From positions 1 through 13,959 of the forward strand of contig CAMCYV010000021.1 of the NCBI GenBank assembly GCA_945885645.1: 13,959 bases of DNA, read 5' to 3'. The notes under the pieces are model-generated. The model did no database searches and was not told where the DNA came from. It was given only the letters and a program-made list of their open reading frames with translations. Numbering within the stretch: the first letter of the stretch is position 1; the number at the start of each line of letters is the position of its first letter. Source of the stretch: Bifidobacterium breve (lineage in GTDB: Bacteria > Actinomycetota > Actinomycetes > S36-B12). Position numbers and translations under genes: made by a program. Shown here piece after piece: positions 13,289 through 13,959 of the stretch.

Positions 13289-13923
13289 GGTGTAGCACCG
13301 GCATTGCGAACATCAATCTCCTTGCGTAACTGGAGCGCTTTTCGGATATAGGCAATTGCAGTTGTCAGGGTCAAAATCACCGCTAGGGACATCATCGCGA
13401 TTTTTGCAATGTCCCACATCGTGAGAAACAACTCAGGTGTCGACAATGGCCAAACAACAAGAAACATGGTGATCGCGATCATTTGGAGAAGGGTCTTGGT
13501 CTTTCCACCGCGAGAGACGGTGATCACACCATGCTCGATCACCCAAAAGCGGAGAATTGTCACTCCGATCTCGCGGGCAATGATAAGTATCGTGACCCAC
13601 CACGGGAGAGAACCCACATAAGACAAACCGATCAACGCAACACCGGTAAGGAATTTGTCGGCGATCGGATCCGCAATTTTGCCCACTGTTGTGATGAGCC
13701 CGAATCTGCGAGCAACATAGCCATCAATGAAGTCGGTTATCGAGGCCAATAAGAAAACCAACGCCGCCCAGTTCCGTGAGTCCTGTGTGTCTTGCAACAG
13801 GAGGTAGCCCATTAACGGAACCGCTAAGACCCGAAGCGCCGTGAGGGCATTCGCGACATTTAGCACGGAAGTATTGCTGGGAAGATCAGCCGCATGATCT
13901 GGAGGGAGCTGATGCTCACGCAT
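13285..13923 (-). CDS. pgsA: CDP-diacylglycerol-glycerol-3-phosphate 3-phosphatidyltransferase
   Basis: An integral membrane enzyme that makes phosphatidylglycerol phosphate from CDP-diacylglycerol and glycerol-3-phosphate. The 212-aa protein has the full CDP-alcohol phosphotransferase signature D-G-x2-A-R-x8-G-x3-D-x3-D, seen as DGYVARRFGLITTVGKIADP and the following IADK. NVANALTALRVLAVPLMGYL forms the first amphipathic and TM segments (about 22-41), and four to five further hydrophobic segments follow. Some actinobacterial paralogues instead make phosphatidylinositol phosphate, but the short length, the N-x-A-N-x-L-T-x-x-R start and the rimO-pgsA-cinA context favour PgsA. ATG 13923 shares one base with the upstream stop (TAATG) and the stop overlaps cinA as ATGA, so this is the middle gene of a tight operon. 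Confidence 0.94.
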   Translation of the reverse strand: MREHQLPPDHAADLPSNTSVLNVANALTALRVLAVPLMGYLLLQDTQDSRNWAALVFLLASITDFIDGYVARRFGLITTVGKIADPIADKFLTGVALIGLSYVGSLPWWVTILIIAREIGVTILRFWVIEHGVITVSRGGKTKTLLQMIAITMFLVVWPLSTPELFLTMWDIAKIAMMSLAVILTLTTAIAYIRKALQLRKEIDVRNAGATP

Positions 13924-13959
13924 TAACTCACCAGTTCCGCAATCAAGTCAACGCCGCTG
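13923..13959 (-). CDS. rimO: C-terminal end of upstream gene, probably rimO (partial)
   Basis: Eleven codons and a TAA stop are visible, reading SGVDLIAELVS. The stop shares its last A with the pgsA ATG, so this is the same operon. The Gly-Val-Asp-Leu ending resembles the C-terminal TRAM strand of actinobacterial RimO (ribosomal protein S12 methylthiotransferase), and rimO directly before pgsA is a common actinobacterial order. The piece is too short to prove this; the identity rests mainly on context. Confidence 0.45.
   Translation of the reverse strand, partial: SGVDLIAELVS

Overview
This window is a stretch of actinobacterial chromosome of medium GC (roughly 50% by eye). The assignment rests on gene content and order: rimO(end)-pgsA-cinA-clgR-DUF3046-[MFS]-recA-recX-[MMPL]-miaB-miaA-[PIG-L/GT4]-dapF-hflX-dinG(start), which follows the conserved recA neighbourhood of Actinomycetota, plus a ClgR-type regulator, a DUF3046 protein and a perfect actinobacterial SOS box. 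The modest GC and very short gaps suggest a compact genome, such as a planktonic freshwater or marine actinobacterium. That ecological guess is inference; the phylum is secure. Brackets mark genes I regard as lineage-variable insertions into the conserved backbone.

Everything except one gene is on the minus strand, so transcription runs right to left. Right end (13959-12411): the last codons of a gene that is probably rimO touch pgsA (TAATG). pgsA overlaps cinA by ATGA, and cinA runs up to clgR, which has its own sigma70-like promoter and a palindrome in its leader. DUF3046 follows. Middle right (12194-9105): an MFS transporter with a leaderless GTG start carries a perfect SOS box in its last codons, about 180 bp before recA; recA and recX form an operon. 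Middle (9025-4253): an MMPL/RND-type membrane protein, then miaB and miaA, which modify A37 of tRNAs.

Left (4288-1): a PIG-L deacetylase is the only plus-strand gene. It is divergent from a GT4 glycosyltransferase, with interleaved leaderless-type promoters only 31 bp apart between start codons, and its 3' end overlaps miaA by 36 bp. The glycosyltransferase is followed six bases later by dapF (lysine/peptidoglycan precursor), then hflX (ribosome-splitting GTPase) and the first 34 codons of a DinG-type helicase.

Functionally the window combines DNA repair (recA, recX, dinG, SOS box), proteolysis control (clgR), tRNA modification (miaA, miaB), envelope lipid and wall supply (pgsA, dapF), NMN recycling (cinA/pncC) and three accessory modules (MFS, MMPL, GT4/PIG-L). 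I saw no tRNA, rRNA, CRISPR array, insertion sequence or phage signature. No gene-free stretch exceeds 300 bases; the longest, 10727-10898, is the recA leader. I did not find a wholly new system. The items most worth a second look are the GT4/PIG-L pair with its shared promoter region, the SOS box hidden in MFS coding sequence, the clgR operator candidate, and unusual residues in the MiaA and MiaB signature motifs.
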